DNA of 64,000 nucleotides from Halomonas sp. McH1-25 (GCF_022348165.1 NZ_JAKRFI010000004.1:62001-126000); one strand, 5' to 3'; shown: positions 46,661 through 60,339, counted from the first letter of the stretch. A program made the numbers and translations. Notes: generated by a model not told the origin, from the letters alone.

Positions 46661-49600
46661 TCAGCGCGGCATGACCCTGACCTCGCCCAGTGTCTCCAAC
46701 GGTTTGGGAACATCGATCAGGTAGCCTTGGGCGTAGTCCACGCCCAACCTCTCGAGCTGTCGCATGATCGCCTCGCTCTCGACGAACTCGGCGATGGTCT
46801 TGAGGTTGAGCGTGTGCCCGACAGTATTGATCGCCTCGACCATAGCGCAGTCGATGGGATCTTCGTGGATATCGCGGACAAAGCGGCCATCGATCTTGAG
46901 AAAGTCGACCGGCAGTTGCTTCAGGTAGCCGAACGACGACAGGCCGGCCCCGAAATCGTCCAGCGAGAACAGACAGCCCAGCGCCCTGAGCTGCTTGATC
47001 AGCACTGTTACCCGGGATAACTGGGCGATGGCCACGCTCTCGGTGATCTCGAAGCACAAGGTGCCCGGTGGCAGGCCCGCCCCAGCGACCCAATCGCGCA
47101 GGTCCTCGCAGAAGCGCTCGTCGGATAGCGAGGCACCGGACAGGTTGACCGACCACAAGCCGCAGTGGCGATTGCAACGCACGCTGTCGGCCAGCCAGGC
47201 CAGCGTATTGCGTACCACCCAGCGGTCGATGCGTGGCATCAGGCTGTAGCGCTCCGCCGCCGGCATGAAGGCTCCCGGAGAGATCACTTTACCCTGTTCC
47301 TCGAGGCGCACCAGTATCTCGTAATGGTTGACCTCACGGCCTTTACCCACTGCCACGATCGGCTGGGCATACAGGCGCAGACTGTCGCTATCGATCGCTG
47401 CCTGCAGGCGCGGCACCCATTGCAGTTCGCCGCGCCGCTCGAGCAGTACGCTGTCGTCGCGTTGATAGATATGCACGCGGTTGCGTCCGGCCTCCTTGGC
47501 CGCATAGCAGGCGGCGTCTGCGGCACTCAGGACGTCGCTTAGACGTCGCACCCCAGTCACCGCCACCAGCCCCAGACTCACTCCGATCGAAAAGGTCCTG
47601 CCCTCCCAAACGAAGCGAAAATCGTCGATGGCCTCACGGATCGCCTCGGCGACCGCAAGCGCTTTGTCCAACGGACACTCGAAAAACACGATGCCGAACT
47701 CATCACCGCCCAATCGGGCGAGCAGATCAGAGTGACGAATACCTGCACGCAACAACACCGCCACTTGACGCAGTAGCTCATCGCCGGCCATATGGCCGCA
47801 GGTATCGTTGACCACCTTGAACTGGTCGAGGTCGAGATAACAGACCACATGCTGGCCCATGCCACGGTCGACAAGGCTCCCCAGCTCGCTCTCGAATTTG
47901 CGCCGATTGGCCATGCCGGTCAACGCATCATGGGTGGCCTGATGGTTGAGCTTGCGCGACAGGTCGCGGGTTATCGACATATCGTGAAACACCACGACGG
48001 CACCCATGATATAGCCGTTGCGGGTCCGGATCGGCGCTACCGAATCCTGCACGGGGCATTTTTCACCGCTACGCGATACCAGCAAATGCGCTTCATGATG
48101 GCTCGGGGGCTGGCCGCCGCCAAGTACCCAGCGAGCCGGGTTGGTTACCGGGCTATCCGTACTTTCGTCGACGAGTTGGTAGATACGGGCGATCGGTTGG
48201 CCAACCGCCTCCTCGTGTGACCAGCCGGTCAGGCGCTGGGCTGCGGCGTTGATGAAGCTGACCCGTCCGCCCTCATCGGTAGTAATCACGCCGTCGCCGA
48301 TGGAGGCCAGTGTCACCTGAGCCAAGTCGCGCTCGCGATGCAGTTGCTCTTGAACCCGCTTGCGATCGGTAATGTCACGCACCATGGCGGCATACTCGGC
48401 GTCCGAGCCCGTGGCCCCCTCGCTGAACTGCAGCTCCAGATAGCGCGCGCCCTGCCTGGGATCGTGAATGCGTAGTTCCCGACGTTGCCCGGGCTGCGGC
48501 AGATCGCCATTGATCAGCCGACTCAACGGTTGGCCAACCAGCTGCTCGGCGGAGACCCCGAACAGGGTTTCGGCCCCAGGGTTCAAGCCGGTCAGGGTCC
48601 CGTCGCTGCGCCAGGTCACGACACCGTCGCGCAGATTGCGTACCAATACCTGAGTACGCGCCATGGCCTTTTCCAAGGCCGACGCGACTCGGTTATAGCT
48701 GGCCGCAATTTCTCCGACTTCGGTGAACGGGTCGGCTTCCACGCGTCCATGTACATTGCCGTTGCGCTCATGCTGTCGCATTGCCTCGAGCAGTTCGTAG
48801 AGTTCGCTGCGCGCCCCATGTTCGGCCATATTGAGCCCCAGGCGCTCGGCGTCGGGCGACACCCGTAACGGCAACATCCTGCCGGTCACGGTGAAGATCA
48901 ACCAAGCACCGCCGCCGCTCCACACGGCACAGACCAGAATCCCCAGGCACTGCACCTGAATCTGCTCCCAGCGCGATAGCCCTGTCCCCAACAAGGCCAG
49001 ATCGCCCATCATGCCGACGGCCAACGTGCCCCAGATACCGGCAACCAGATGCGCGGGTATCGCCCCTACCGCATCGTCGATACGCCAGCGCAGCAACGCT
49101 TCGCTGGCCAGCACCATCATTACACCGCTCACCGAGCCGATGAACAGAGCCTGCGGGGCGGATATCGCATGCGCCCCGGCGGTGATCGCCACCAGCCCGG
49201 CAATTGCGCCGTTCATGGCATAGGTGACCTCGGCGTAGCGGCGCAGGCGCCAGCCCACCAGCATGCCCGACAACACACCGCCAACGGCACCGAGCACGGT
49301 ATTGACCAGCACGCCGGGAACCCGTTCGTCGAGCGACAGCGTGCTGCCGCCATTGAAACCGAACCAGCCAAGAAACAGCAGCAGCACGCCAAGCATGGCC
49401 AACGGCAGGTTGCTAGCCGGCACCGGCTTGAGCGGCCGGCCTTCGGTGAAGCGCCCTGCGCGGGGTCCAATGTGCAGTAGTGCAGCCAGCGCGACCCAAC
49501 CACCCAGGCTGTGTACGACCGTGGAACCGGCGAAATCGACGAAGCCCAGCGATTCGAGCCAGCCGGAGTGCTCGCCCAGGGCACTGGCCCAGGCCCAGTG

Positions 49601-50011
49601 ACCGAATAGCGGATAGACGAGAGCGCCAACGACCAGTGTGATCAGCAGATAGGCAAGAAACGGCATACGCTCAGCTACGGCGCCCGAGACGATGGTCGTC
49701 GCAGTGGCGCAGAACATCGCCTCGAACAGGAAGAACGTGGCCAGCCAAGCATCTTGGCCAACCTGTAGATGAAGCAGAAAGTGGCTGCCGCCCACCCAGC
49801 CACCGACGCTTTCGCCGAACATCAGGCCAAAACCCATGAGCCAGAACACCGCCACGGTGACCGTGAAGTCGGCCAAATTCTTCATGGCCACATTGATGGC
49901 ATTCTTGCTGCGCGTAACGCCCGACTCAAGGCATAGAAAGCCGGCCTGCATCACGAAGACCAGCATGGCGCCCCAAAGTACCCACAACGCGTCCAGTAAC
50001 GAGGATTGCAT
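46661..50011 (-). CDS. Amt ammonium-transporter domain fused to PAS-PAS-GGDEF-EAL (c-di-GMP signalling transceptor)
   Basis: A 1116-residue fusion. Residues 1-385 form an Amt/MEP/Rh domain with Asp159 and pore His167 (VDFAGSTVVH) and the second pore His321 (AIPAHLVAGIWG), WFGFNGGS and GAVAERM. A HAMP-like linker (400-450) leads to two PAS domains (about 455-555, 560-685), a GGDEF domain (690-850) with intact GGDEF 768-772 and I-site RHSD 759-762, and an EAL domain (865-1105). EAL reads E898-IL-VR, with Asn956, Glu991, Asp1018-Asp1019, Lys1039, Glu1075 and Gln1095 kept. Both cyclase and phosphodiesterase could be active. Likely role: ammonium sensing (or transport) coupled to c-di-GMP turnover. 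Confidence 0.93.
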   Translation of the reverse strand: MQSSLLDALWVLWGAMLVFVMQAGFLCLESGVTRSKNAINVAMKNLADFTVTVAVFWLMGFGLMFGESVGGWVGGSHFLLHLQVGQDAWLATFFLFEAMFCATATTIVSGAVAERMPFLAYLLITLVVGALVYPLFGHWAWASALGEHSGWLESLGFVDFAGSTVVHSLGGWVALAALLHIGPRAGRFTEGRPLKPVPASNLPLAMLGVLLLFLGWFGFNGGSTLSLDERVPGVLVNTVLGAVGGVLSGMLVGWRLRRYAEVTYAMNGAIAGLVAITAGAHAISAPQALFIGSVSGVMMVLASEALLRWRIDDAVGAIPAHLVAGIWGTLAVGMMGDLALLGTGLSRWEQIQVQCLGILVCAVWSGGGAWLIFTVTGRMLPLRVSPDAERLGLNMAEHGARSELYELLEAMRQHERNGNVHGRVEADPFTEVGEIAASYNRVASALEKAMARTQVLVRNLRDGVVTWRSDGTLTGLNPGAETLFGVSAEQLVGQPLSRLINGDLPQPGQRRELRIHDPRQGARYLELQFSEGATGSDAEYAAMVRDITDRKRVQEQLHRERDLAQVTLASIGDGVITTDEGGRVSFINAAAQRLTGWSHEEAVGQPIARIYQLVDESTDSPVTNPARWVLGGGQPPSHHEAHLLVSRSGEKCPVQDSVAPIRTRNGYIMGAVVVFHDMSITRDLSRKLNHQATHDALTGMANRRKFESELGSLVDRGMGQHVVCYLDLDQFKVVNDTCGHMAGDELLRQVAVLLRAGIRHSDLLARLGGDEFGIVFFECPLDKALAVAEAIREAIDDFRFVWEGRTFSIGVSLGLVAVTGVRRLSDVLSAADAACYAAKEAGRNRVHIYQRDDSVLLERRGELQWVPRLQAAIDSDSLRLYAQPIVAVGKGREVNHYEILVRLEEQGKVISPGAFMPAAERYSLMPRIDRWVVRNTLAWLADSVRCNRHCGLWSVNLSGASLSDERFCEDLRDWVAGAGLPPGTLCFEITESVAIAQLSRVTVLIKQLRALGCLFSLDDFGAGLSSFGYLKQLPVDFLKIDGRFVRDIHEDPIDCAMVEAINTVGHTLNLKTIAEFVESEAIMRQLERLGVDYAQGYLIDVPKPLETLGEVRVMPR

Positions 50012-50110
50012 CCACTCAGGCTCCCCAAGGTTACGCTGACGCCTTCCTCCCTGATGGATCAGCGCTGTTGTTCTCGATTTCTATCGTCCTTGGTACCCCA
50101 GTTAGCGTTA

Positions 50111-50131
50111 TGCACGCTCCACAAGCGTGCA
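50111..50131. promoter_or_regulatory. Palindrome upstream of the Amt hybrid gene
   Basis: TGCACGCT (50111-50118) and AGCGTGCA (50124-50131) form a perfect 8-bp dyad with a 5-base centre, 100 bases before the start codon. It is a plausible operator. The TGCAC/GTGCA ends recall NtrC sites but the spacing differs. Confidence 0.4.
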
Positions 50132-50268
50132 CAACCCGCACCTTCTTGGAGCAAGAGCATCGGCGGCCAATGACCCAGTGGCAGCGAAAGCCCTCGCCGC
50201 ACACTCCACGGTCATCGGGAGCGGTTGAAAAAGCATTAGCGCATCAAGATATAAGCAAGAGCGATGCC

Positions 50269-50299
50269 AAACTATCCCCAACCAGCCCTAAACTATCCC
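50269..50299. repeat. Direct repeat AAACTATCCC, two copies 21 bases apart
   Basis: AAACTATCCC at 50269-50278 and 50290-50299, two helical turns apart. The second copy includes the mscS stop codon. Its function, if any, is unknown. Confidence 0.4.
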
Positions 50300-52590
50300 T
50301 GCATCGAGGCATGATGACGCGGCGCGTCAGGCCCCTGGCTGGTATCGTCGCGGGTCTCCTGGAACTCGCCGCCCGGTTCGGCGTTTTCCATGGTGACGCT
50401 CATGCGCGGCATGGCCAGGCTCTGCCCCTGCTCGTCGAGCCGCTGCTTGAGACGTAGATTGAACGCACGCGCCACGTCCCACTGCATGACCGGCGCCGTA
50501 CGCATACGAATACGCAGCAGCGCCGTGCCCTGCTCGAAGGATTGCACGCCCTGCACTTCCAACGGCGACCAGACGTAGTGGCGCATCATCGGATCCTGGC
50601 GCAGGTCATCGGCGACCGAGCGCATCAATTCGATGGCATCGTCGATCTTCATGTCGTGGGGAATGTGAATGCGCATCAGGGCAATGCCGAACTCGCGGGA
50701 GAAGTTCTGAATGCCCTTGATCTGGCTGAAGGGAATGATGTGCACGATGCCGTCCAGGTCGCGCAGACGCACCGTGCGCAGGCTGAGACGCTCCACCGTG
50801 CCCATGTGGCCGCCGACGTCGACGAAATCGTCGATGGTCAACGAATCCTCGATGAGGATGAACAGCCCGGTGATCAGGTCCTGAACCAGCGTCTGCGCCC
50901 CGAAACCGATCGCCAGGCCGATCACCCCGGCACCGGCAAGCAGTGGCGTGACGTTGACGCCGAGGTTGGCCAGCCCCACGATGAGGGCAATCACGATGAT
51001 GGTGATGAAGATCGCGTTGCGGATCATCGGCGTGATGGTCTGTGCCCGTGCACTATGTACCCGCCGCCCCCGCGACCGGGCCGAGCTGGTCAATGCGCGC
51101 TGGATCGCGGTATCGGCGAAGATCCACGCCAGCCAGGCCAGCAGTACCGTCACGCCTACACCCAGCAACGCCTGGCCGATGCGCGCACTGATTGCGCCCT
51201 CTTCGCCGATGCCCAGAAACGACAGCCCCCAGACGCGCAGTGACAGTTCGGCGAAGATCGCCCAGAACACGAAGTACGACAGGGTATAGCCGAAGCGCTC
51301 CAGCCGGCGCCGGTATTGCGACTTGCGGCGCCGCTGGGTGGTCTTTTCGCTGTGGCGTTGGATGACGCCGTTGATGACCAGGGTCAGTACCAGCAGCGCC
51401 GCACAGACGATGGCACGCGTGAAGGCGCCGTCGGCCTCGCCGGCGGAGAAGAAGATGGCCAACAGCGAGGCGCCGATCAGCAGCAACGCCGGTACATGCC
51501 AGAGCCGCCCGATGACATTGATGATTTCCTGGCTCGTGGTCTTTTCGCGGCGCTGCGGATAGGGCCGATTGCGGATCAGATGCTTGACCGGACGACGGTA
51601 GCGGATCACCAGGCCACCGCTGATGATTCCGGCGAGCACATTGCAGATCACCGAGACCCAGCCGGCCAGTTCGGCGCCCATCTGCTCGATCAGGCGCTCG
51701 CTGCTGGCGGCATCGCCCAACGCGGCCAGCGCGCCGATGAAAAAAAGCCGGCTCAAGGCTCCCTGGCGCAGGATGGCCACCGCTACCCGGCGATGCCCGC
51801 GGGTAAACAGCGAGATCACCACGTCGAACACCGTCGATAGCAGCCTGCCACACATGGTGATGTAGGCCACCACCAGCACGATGGTACGCGCCGCCTGAGA
51901 CACTTCGATCCAGTTCAGGGCTGCCAGCATGACCGCAAAGGCCAGCATCCAGGGTAGCGCCTTGCGCAGAAAATGCTCGATCAGCATCCAACCGCGTGGC
52001 TCGGGTGGCAAGACTCTGGGCCAGTCGCGACGACGCGCCAGCAGGCGCCCTGCCCCGATCAGCATGAACAGCAGGCCGGCCCATATCGCCAGCAATACGG
52101 CGACCTCGGCCGAGTCGCGCAGCAACTCCTCACGACTGATGGAAGCAAACAGCGACTCGAGATCTTCACCGGCACGCAGGGTCCGCTGCGTCCAGATGTT
52201 CAGGGGCGCCTGGCCGGCCTGGGCCTGATCGCCATACTCCGTGAAGGAATCGGCGAGTGCGCCGAGCAGCCCTCCCTGTCCCGACTGACTTTCTCCTTGT
52301 CCGTTCGCTATCGTTTCACTGGCCTGACGCAATTCCTTGAGCTCGGCGAGCAACTCGCCACGCTGGGCATCGTTCTCCAGGGTCGTAATGACCTGATCGA
52401 GGGAGGCACGTAACGCCTGGGGGTCGACCTCGGCCTGTTGGTCGCCAGTGTCGCCTCCGCCACCGGTGAGCCCGGGGAGCGATAGGCCTTGCGCCTGAAC
52501 CGGCATCGCCAATGACACGGCCAATAGCATGCTCGTGACCAGCAGCAATACTGCCGACCATGGCGAACTCGTCAATCGTGAAACTGGCAT
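50293..52590 (-). CDS. Large MscS-family mechanosensitive channel
   Basis: A 765-residue MscS-like channel. A signal peptide (about 10-40, ending VQAQG) is followed by a periplasmic region with a coiled-coil segment, then about ten hydrophobic helices and a C-terminal MscS core (about 530-720): VGLANLGVNVTPLLAGAGVIGLAIGFGAQTLVQD is the pore helix TM3, followed by the beta domain (FVDVGGHMGTVERLSLRTVRLRD). Its size resembles YbiO-type channels. It releases solutes on hypo-osmotic shock. ATG 52590 follows GGAGG. It lies downstream of glgB but beyond a hairpin. Confidence 0.92.
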   Translation of the reverse strand: MPVSRLTSSPWSAVLLLVTSMLLAVSLAMPVQAQGLSLPGLTGGGGDTGDQQAEVDPQALRASLDQVITTLENDAQRGELLAELKELRQASETIANGQGESQSGQGGLLGALADSFTEYGDQAQAGQAPLNIWTQRTLRAGEDLESLFASISREELLRDSAEVAVLLAIWAGLLFMLIGAGRLLARRRDWPRVLPPEPRGWMLIEHFLRKALPWMLAFAVMLAALNWIEVSQAARTIVLVVAYITMCGRLLSTVFDVVISLFTRGHRRVAVAILRQGALSRLFFIGALAALGDAASSERLIEQMGAELAGWVSVICNVLAGIISGGLVIRYRRPVKHLIRNRPYPQRREKTTSQEIINVIGRLWHVPALLLIGASLLAIFFSAGEADGAFTRAIVCAALLVLTLVINGVIQRHSEKTTQRRRKSQYRRRLERFGYTLSYFVFWAIFAELSLRVWGLSFLGIGEEGAISARIGQALLGVGVTVLLAWLAWIFADTAIQRALTSSARSRGRRVHSARAQTITPMIRNAIFITIIVIALIVGLANLGVNVTPLLAGAGVIGLAIGFGAQTLVQDLITGLFILIEDSLTIDDFVDVGGHMGTVERLSLRTVRLRDLDGIVHIIPFSQIKGIQNFSREFGIALMRIHIPHDMKIDDAIELMRSVADDLRQDPMMRHYVWSPLEVQGVQSFEQGTALLRIRMRTAPVMQWDVARAFNLRLKQRLDEQGQSLAMPRMSVTMENAEPGGEFQETRDDTSQGPDAPRHHASMQG

Positions 52591-52686
52591 GCCACCTCCT
52601 GCGGCAGTCAATGTCCTGCCCGCAAGGGTGCCGTGAGACGGGAAAAAATCCAAGTCAGCTCAGTGACTCAACACATTGCGAACAGC

Positions 52687-52725
52687 GAATACGCGCCACC
52701 GCCTCCCGCTCGGTGGCGCGTATTC
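52687..52725 (-). terminator. 15-bp hairpin after glgB
   Basis: GAATACGCGCCACCG (52687-52701) and CGGTGGCGCGTATTC (52711-52725) are a perfect inverted repeat with a 9-base loop, starting five bases beyond the glgB stop. There is no T-run, but the stem is strong and probably ends the glucan operon before mscS. Confidence 0.6.
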
Positions 52726-52729
52726 GAGA

Positions 52730-54950
52730 TCAGCTTTCGGGACGTAGCACCAGCACGCCCAGCGGGGGCAGCGTCAGCGAAACACTGGCCGTCTGCCCGT
52801 GGAGCGGCATGTCCTGAGCCTGGATCTGTCCCATGTTGCCCTGGTTGGTGCCACCGTAACGCTGCGCATCGCTGTTGAAGATTTCCTTCCAGCTTCCCAC
52901 CGTGGGCACGCCGAGCCGGTAATCGTAACGGGGCACCGGCGTCATGTTGGCCACCACTAGCAGCGGTTCGCCGATCAGACTCCAACGTAGCCAGGCAAAC
53001 ACGCTGTTGGTGCTGTCGTCACCGACGACCCAGGCAAAGCCCTCCGGCTCCGTATCGCGCTCATGCAGGGGCATCTCTTCCTGGTAGAGCCGGTTGAGAT
53101 CGCCGACCAAGCGCTGGATACCGGCATGGTTTTCCTCGCCGAGCAGCGACCAGTCGAGCTCGCGATCGTGGTTCCATTCGCGCCACTGGCCGAACTCGCA
53201 GCCCATGAACAGCAATTTCTTGCCAGGCTGCGTCCACATGATCGACAGATAGGCGCGCAGGTTGGCGAACTGCTGCCACTCGTCCCCGGGCATCTTGCCG
53301 ATCAGCGAACCCTTGCCGTGCACCACCTCGTCGTGCGAGATGGGCAGCACATACTTTTCGGAGAACGCGTAGACCATCGGGAAAGTCAGCTCATGATGGG
53401 CATACGAGCGATAGATCGGATCCTTGGCGATGTACTCCAGGGTGTCGTGCATCCAGCCCATGTTCCACTTGTAGGCAAAACCCAGGCCGCCGTCGCGGGT
53501 CGGCTGGGTGACTCCCGGCCAGGCAGTCGATTCCTCGGCGATCACCGAGGCGCCCGGCACTTCCTCATGGACCACGTCGTTGAGGTGACGCAGAAACTCG
53601 ATGGCCTCGAGATTTTCCTGGCCGCCGTACTTGTTGGGAATCCACTCGCCCTCGTTGCGCGAGTAGTTGCGATACAGCATCGATGCCACGGCGTCGACGC
53701 GCAGCGCGTCGATATGGTAATGGCGCAGCCAGTGCAGCGCAGACGCCAGCATGAAACCGTGCACCTCACGCCGCCCCAGGTTGTAGATATAGGTGTTCCA
53801 ATCCTGATGGAAGCCCTCGTAGGGATGCTCGTACTCATAGAGTGCCGTACCGTCGAAGCGCGCCAGACCGTGCGGGTCGGTGGGAAAGTGCGCCGGTACC
53901 CAATCGAGAATCACGCCCAATCCTGCCTGGTGGCAGGCATCCACGAAGTAGGCGAAATCCTCGGGCTTGCCGAAACGACCACTGGGCGCGAACTGGCCCA
54001 ATGGCTGATAGCCCCAGGAACCGCCGAAGGGGTGCTCCATGATCGGCAACAGTTCGAGATGGGTGAAGCCCATCTCGAGCGCATAGGGAATCAAGTGCTC
54101 GGCCAGGTCGCGCCAGCTGTAGGTGACCCCGTCATGTCCGCCATGCTTGCGCCACGACGCGGCATGCACTTCATAGACGGAAATCGGCTTGTCGGGGGCC
54201 TGTCGTTCACCGCGCTGGGCGATCCACTCGGCGTCGTGCCAGGTGAACGGCGTGGTATCGGCCACCACCGACGACGTGTGCGGTGGCGTCTCGGTGGCCA
54301 GCGCCACCGGATCGGCTTTGAGCGCGATGGCGCCGTGAGCATCGAGAATTTCGTACTTGTAGGACTCGCCAGGCCCCAGGCGGGGCAGGAACAGCTCCCA
54401 GACCCCGGCGGGATGGCGCAAACGCATCACATGCCGCCGGCCGTCCCAGGCATTGAAATTGCCGACCACCGAGACACGCCGGGCATTGGGCGCCCAGACA
54501 GCGAACCGTACGCCGGGTACGCCGTCCACTTCCATCGGCTGGGCACCCAGGCAGTGGCCCAGATTGCGGTGATTGCCTTCGCCGATCAGATACAGGTCCA
54601 TTTCGCCGAGCAGCAGATCGAACGAATAGGGATCTTCGGTTTCCTGCTCGCCGCCTGGCCAGCGGATACGCAGCTTGTACGGTGCGACATGCGGCAACCT
54701 GCCCGCGAACAGCCCAGCCATCTGGATGCCAGTCAGGCTGCAACGCCGCTGGCCGGTGTCGCGATCGAGGACATCCACGCCCAGCGCGCCAGGCAGGTAC
54801 ACCCGTAGCAGGCAGGTTTCCGCATCCGCCTCGCCGCAGGCATGCACGCCCAGAACCGCAAACGGGTTGCCGTGCGTCCCCCGCGCCAGCGCTTCGGCGT
54901 CCTCGGGGGACAACCAGAGGGCATCGTCCTTGACGGTATTGACGTTCAGA

Positions 54951-54958
<8 letters not shown>
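52730..54958 (-). CDS. glgB: 1,4-alpha-glucan branching enzyme
   Basis: A 742-residue GH13 branching enzyme with two N-terminal carbohydrate-binding modules (about 20-120 and 130-235), then the catalytic barrel. Nucleophile Asp422 ([11 protein letters not shown]), acid/base Glu475 (SVIAEES) and [12 protein letters not shown] are present. It makes alpha-1,6 branches in glucan, here built by GlgE. The ATG at 54958 overlaps the preceding treS-maltokinase gene by 8 bases; the long frame upstream of it is that gene read in another frame. Confidence 0.97.
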
Positions 54959-58289
<3,331 letters not shown>

Positions 58290-58311
58290 GGTGCTTTCCT
58301 CCTTATCCTGT

Positions 58312-60339
58312 TCAGCGCACCGGGTGGATGCGCCAGATGGCGAATGGCAAATGCCACGGCTCCAGTCGCATCGACTGCCACTTGCCATGCCATGTCCAGC
58401 GGTGCCCGGACATCAAGTCTTCGACGTGCAGGGCCGCATCGTCGGACAGCCCGTATTCCCACAGCGGCAACTCGAACGTTCCCTCCTGGGCCTCGAACGG
58501 ATCGAGATTGACGGCTACCAGTACGAAATTGCCCAAGTCGTCGGTACGCTTGCCGAAGAACAGCAGCCGATCGTTGTGCACCGGGTAGAAGGCGACCCCC
58601 AGATGGGTCTGCAGCGCCGGGTTCTCTCGGCGAATACGATTGAGCTGAGCGATCTCGTAGACGATGTTGCCGGGCGCGGTATAGTCGCGCGGCTTGATCT
58701 CGTACTTCTCCGAGTCGAGATACTCTTCCTTGCCCGGCACCGGCTCGCCCTCGCACAGCTCGAAGCCGGAATACATGCCCCACAGGCCCGAGCCCATGGT
58801 CGCCAGTGCGGCGCGAATCAGAAATCCGGGCCGGCCGGAAGACTGCAGGAAGTAAGGGTTGATATCCGGCGTGTTGACGAAGAAGTTGGGCCGGTAGCAC
58901 TCGCGCATCGGCGATTCGTTGAGCTCGGTCAGGTACTCGCTCAGTTCCGCCTTGGTGTTGCGCCAGGTGAAGTAGGTGTAGCTCATGTTGAAGCCGATCT
59001 TGCCCAGTCGCTTCATCATCGCCGGCCGGGTGAACGCCTCGGCGAGGAACAGCACGTCCGGGTCGCGTCCGCGAATATCGGCGATCAGCCACTCCCAGAA
59101 CGGCAACGGCTTGGTATGGGGGTTGTCGACGCGAAAGATCTTCACCCCTTCGTCCACCCAGCCCTGCACCACGTCGCGCAGCGTCAGCCACAGCGAGGGC
59201 ACCGAATCCTCGGCATAGAAGTCGACGTTGACGATATCCTGATACTTCTTGGGCGGATTCTCGGCATAACGAATCGAGCCGTCCGGTCGCCAGGAAAACC
59301 AGCCCGGGTGCTCCTTGAGCCAGGGATGATCCGGCGAGCATTGGATGGCGAAGTCCAGGGCGATTTCCAGACCGTGATCGGCCGCCGCCCTGATCAGATT
59401 GCGAAAGTCTTCACGCGTGCCGAGTTCGGGATGGATCGCCTCGTGACCGCCCTCCTCGCTGCCGATGGCATACGGGCTGCCGGGATCGTCGGGGCCGGCC
59501 TGAAGCGTGTTGTTGCGGCCCTTGCGGTGAGCGCGGCCCACCGGATGAATGGGCGGGAAATAAAGCACGTCGAAGCCCATGTCGCGAATCATCGGCAAGC
59601 GCTTGTGGACATCGTTGAAGGTGCCATGACGTGCGGGGTCGTCGGTTTCCGAACGTGGGAACAACTCGTACCAGCTTCCGAACTGGGCCGCCCGACGCTC
59701 GACCTCGAGCGGATAAACCGCCTCGCTGCGCGCCAGGTGCGGTCGCGCATCGGCGGCATGCATCCAGTGGGCGGTGCGGGTATCGAGCAGGATGCCGACC
59801 CGCTCGCCTTCGCTGCCAGCGGCCTGGAAACGCTCGAGTACGCTTTCCAGCGCATCGTGCTGTTCCCCGTCCGAGCGTTCGGCCGCCGCCGCCACCAGGC
59901 GCCTGCCCTCTTCGAGTTCGAGTTCCACGGGTACGCCGGCCTGGTGCTTCTTGAACAGCTCGTCGCGGTACGTGCCGAACGTGTCCCACCACGCCTCGAT
60001 CACGAAGGTATGCCGGCCGACCCGGGTTGGGGTGAAGGTCGCCTCCCAGATGTCCTTGCCTAGCGGCTGCACCAGATGCATGGGTTCGCGCTGGCATTGG
60101 CCCTGGTCGTCGCACCAGGACACGGCGGCGGCCAGCACGTCGTGACCATCGGCAAAGATCACCGCGGACACGGTAATCGGCTGGCCGGCGATCGTCTTGG
60201 CAGCGAAACGCCCCTGCTCCAGCGAAGGCTGTACGGATTCGATGGCGATGCGCGGCGCTTGCGCTGCCGCATGGACTCCCTCACCGCCCGGCGGCAAGGG
60301 CGTGTCCTGGGTCTGCTGCGGCGATGAACTCGTAGTCAT
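58312..60339 (-). CDS. glgE: Alpha-1,4-glucan:maltose-1-phosphate maltosyltransferase
   Basis: A 675-residue GH13_3 enzyme that extends alpha-1,4-glucan with maltose 1-phosphate. Nucleophile Asp405 (KIFRVDNPHTKPLPFW) and acid/base Glu434 (LFLAEAFTRP) are intact; VLYFPPIHPVGRAHRKGRNN is a GlgE signature. The N-terminal domain (about 30-135) is the family beta-sandwich. AAGGAG precedes the ATG. The stop lies 22 bases before the treS-maltokinase start, so they are co-transcribed. Confidence 0.97.
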   Translation of the reverse strand: MTTSSSPQQTQDTPLPPGGEGVHAAAQAPRIAIESVQPSLEQGRFAAKTIAGQPITVSAVIFADGHDVLAAAVSWCDDQGQCQREPMHLVQPLGKDIWEATFTPTRVGRHTFVIEAWWDTFGTYRDELFKKHQAGVPVELELEEGRRLVAAAAERSDGEQHDALESVLERFQAAGSEGERVGILLDTRTAHWMHAADARPHLARSEAVYPLEVERRAAQFGSWYELFPRSETDDPARHGTFNDVHKRLPMIRDMGFDVLYFPPIHPVGRAHRKGRNNTLQAGPDDPGSPYAIGSEEGGHEAIHPELGTREDFRNLIRAAADHGLEIALDFAIQCSPDHPWLKEHPGWFSWRPDGSIRYAENPPKKYQDIVNVDFYAEDSVPSLWLTLRDVVQGWVDEGVKIFRVDNPHTKPLPFWEWLIADIRGRDPDVLFLAEAFTRPAMMKRLGKIGFNMSYTYFTWRNTKAELSEYLTELNESPMRECYRPNFFVNTPDINPYFLQSSGRPGFLIRAALATMGSGLWGMYSGFELCEGEPVPGKEEYLDSEKYEIKPRDYTAPGNIVYEIAQLNRIRRENPALQTHLGVAFYPVHNDRLLFFGKRTDDLGNFVLVAVNLDPFEAQEGTFELPLWEYGLSDDAALHVEDLMSGHRWTWHGKWQSMRLEPWHLPFAIWRIHPVR

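Noticed and set aside
50111-50131. NtrC binding site before the Amt hybrid gene
   Set aside because: The half-sites TGCAC/GTGCA are 11 bases apart instead of 7, and I see no -24/-12 sigma54 promoter.
53063-54808. 581-codon plus-strand frame opposite glgB (and similar ones at 58207-60063 and 61131-62291)
   Set aside because: Mirror frames of highly biased coding sequence; the minus-strand enzymes have intact catalytic motifs.
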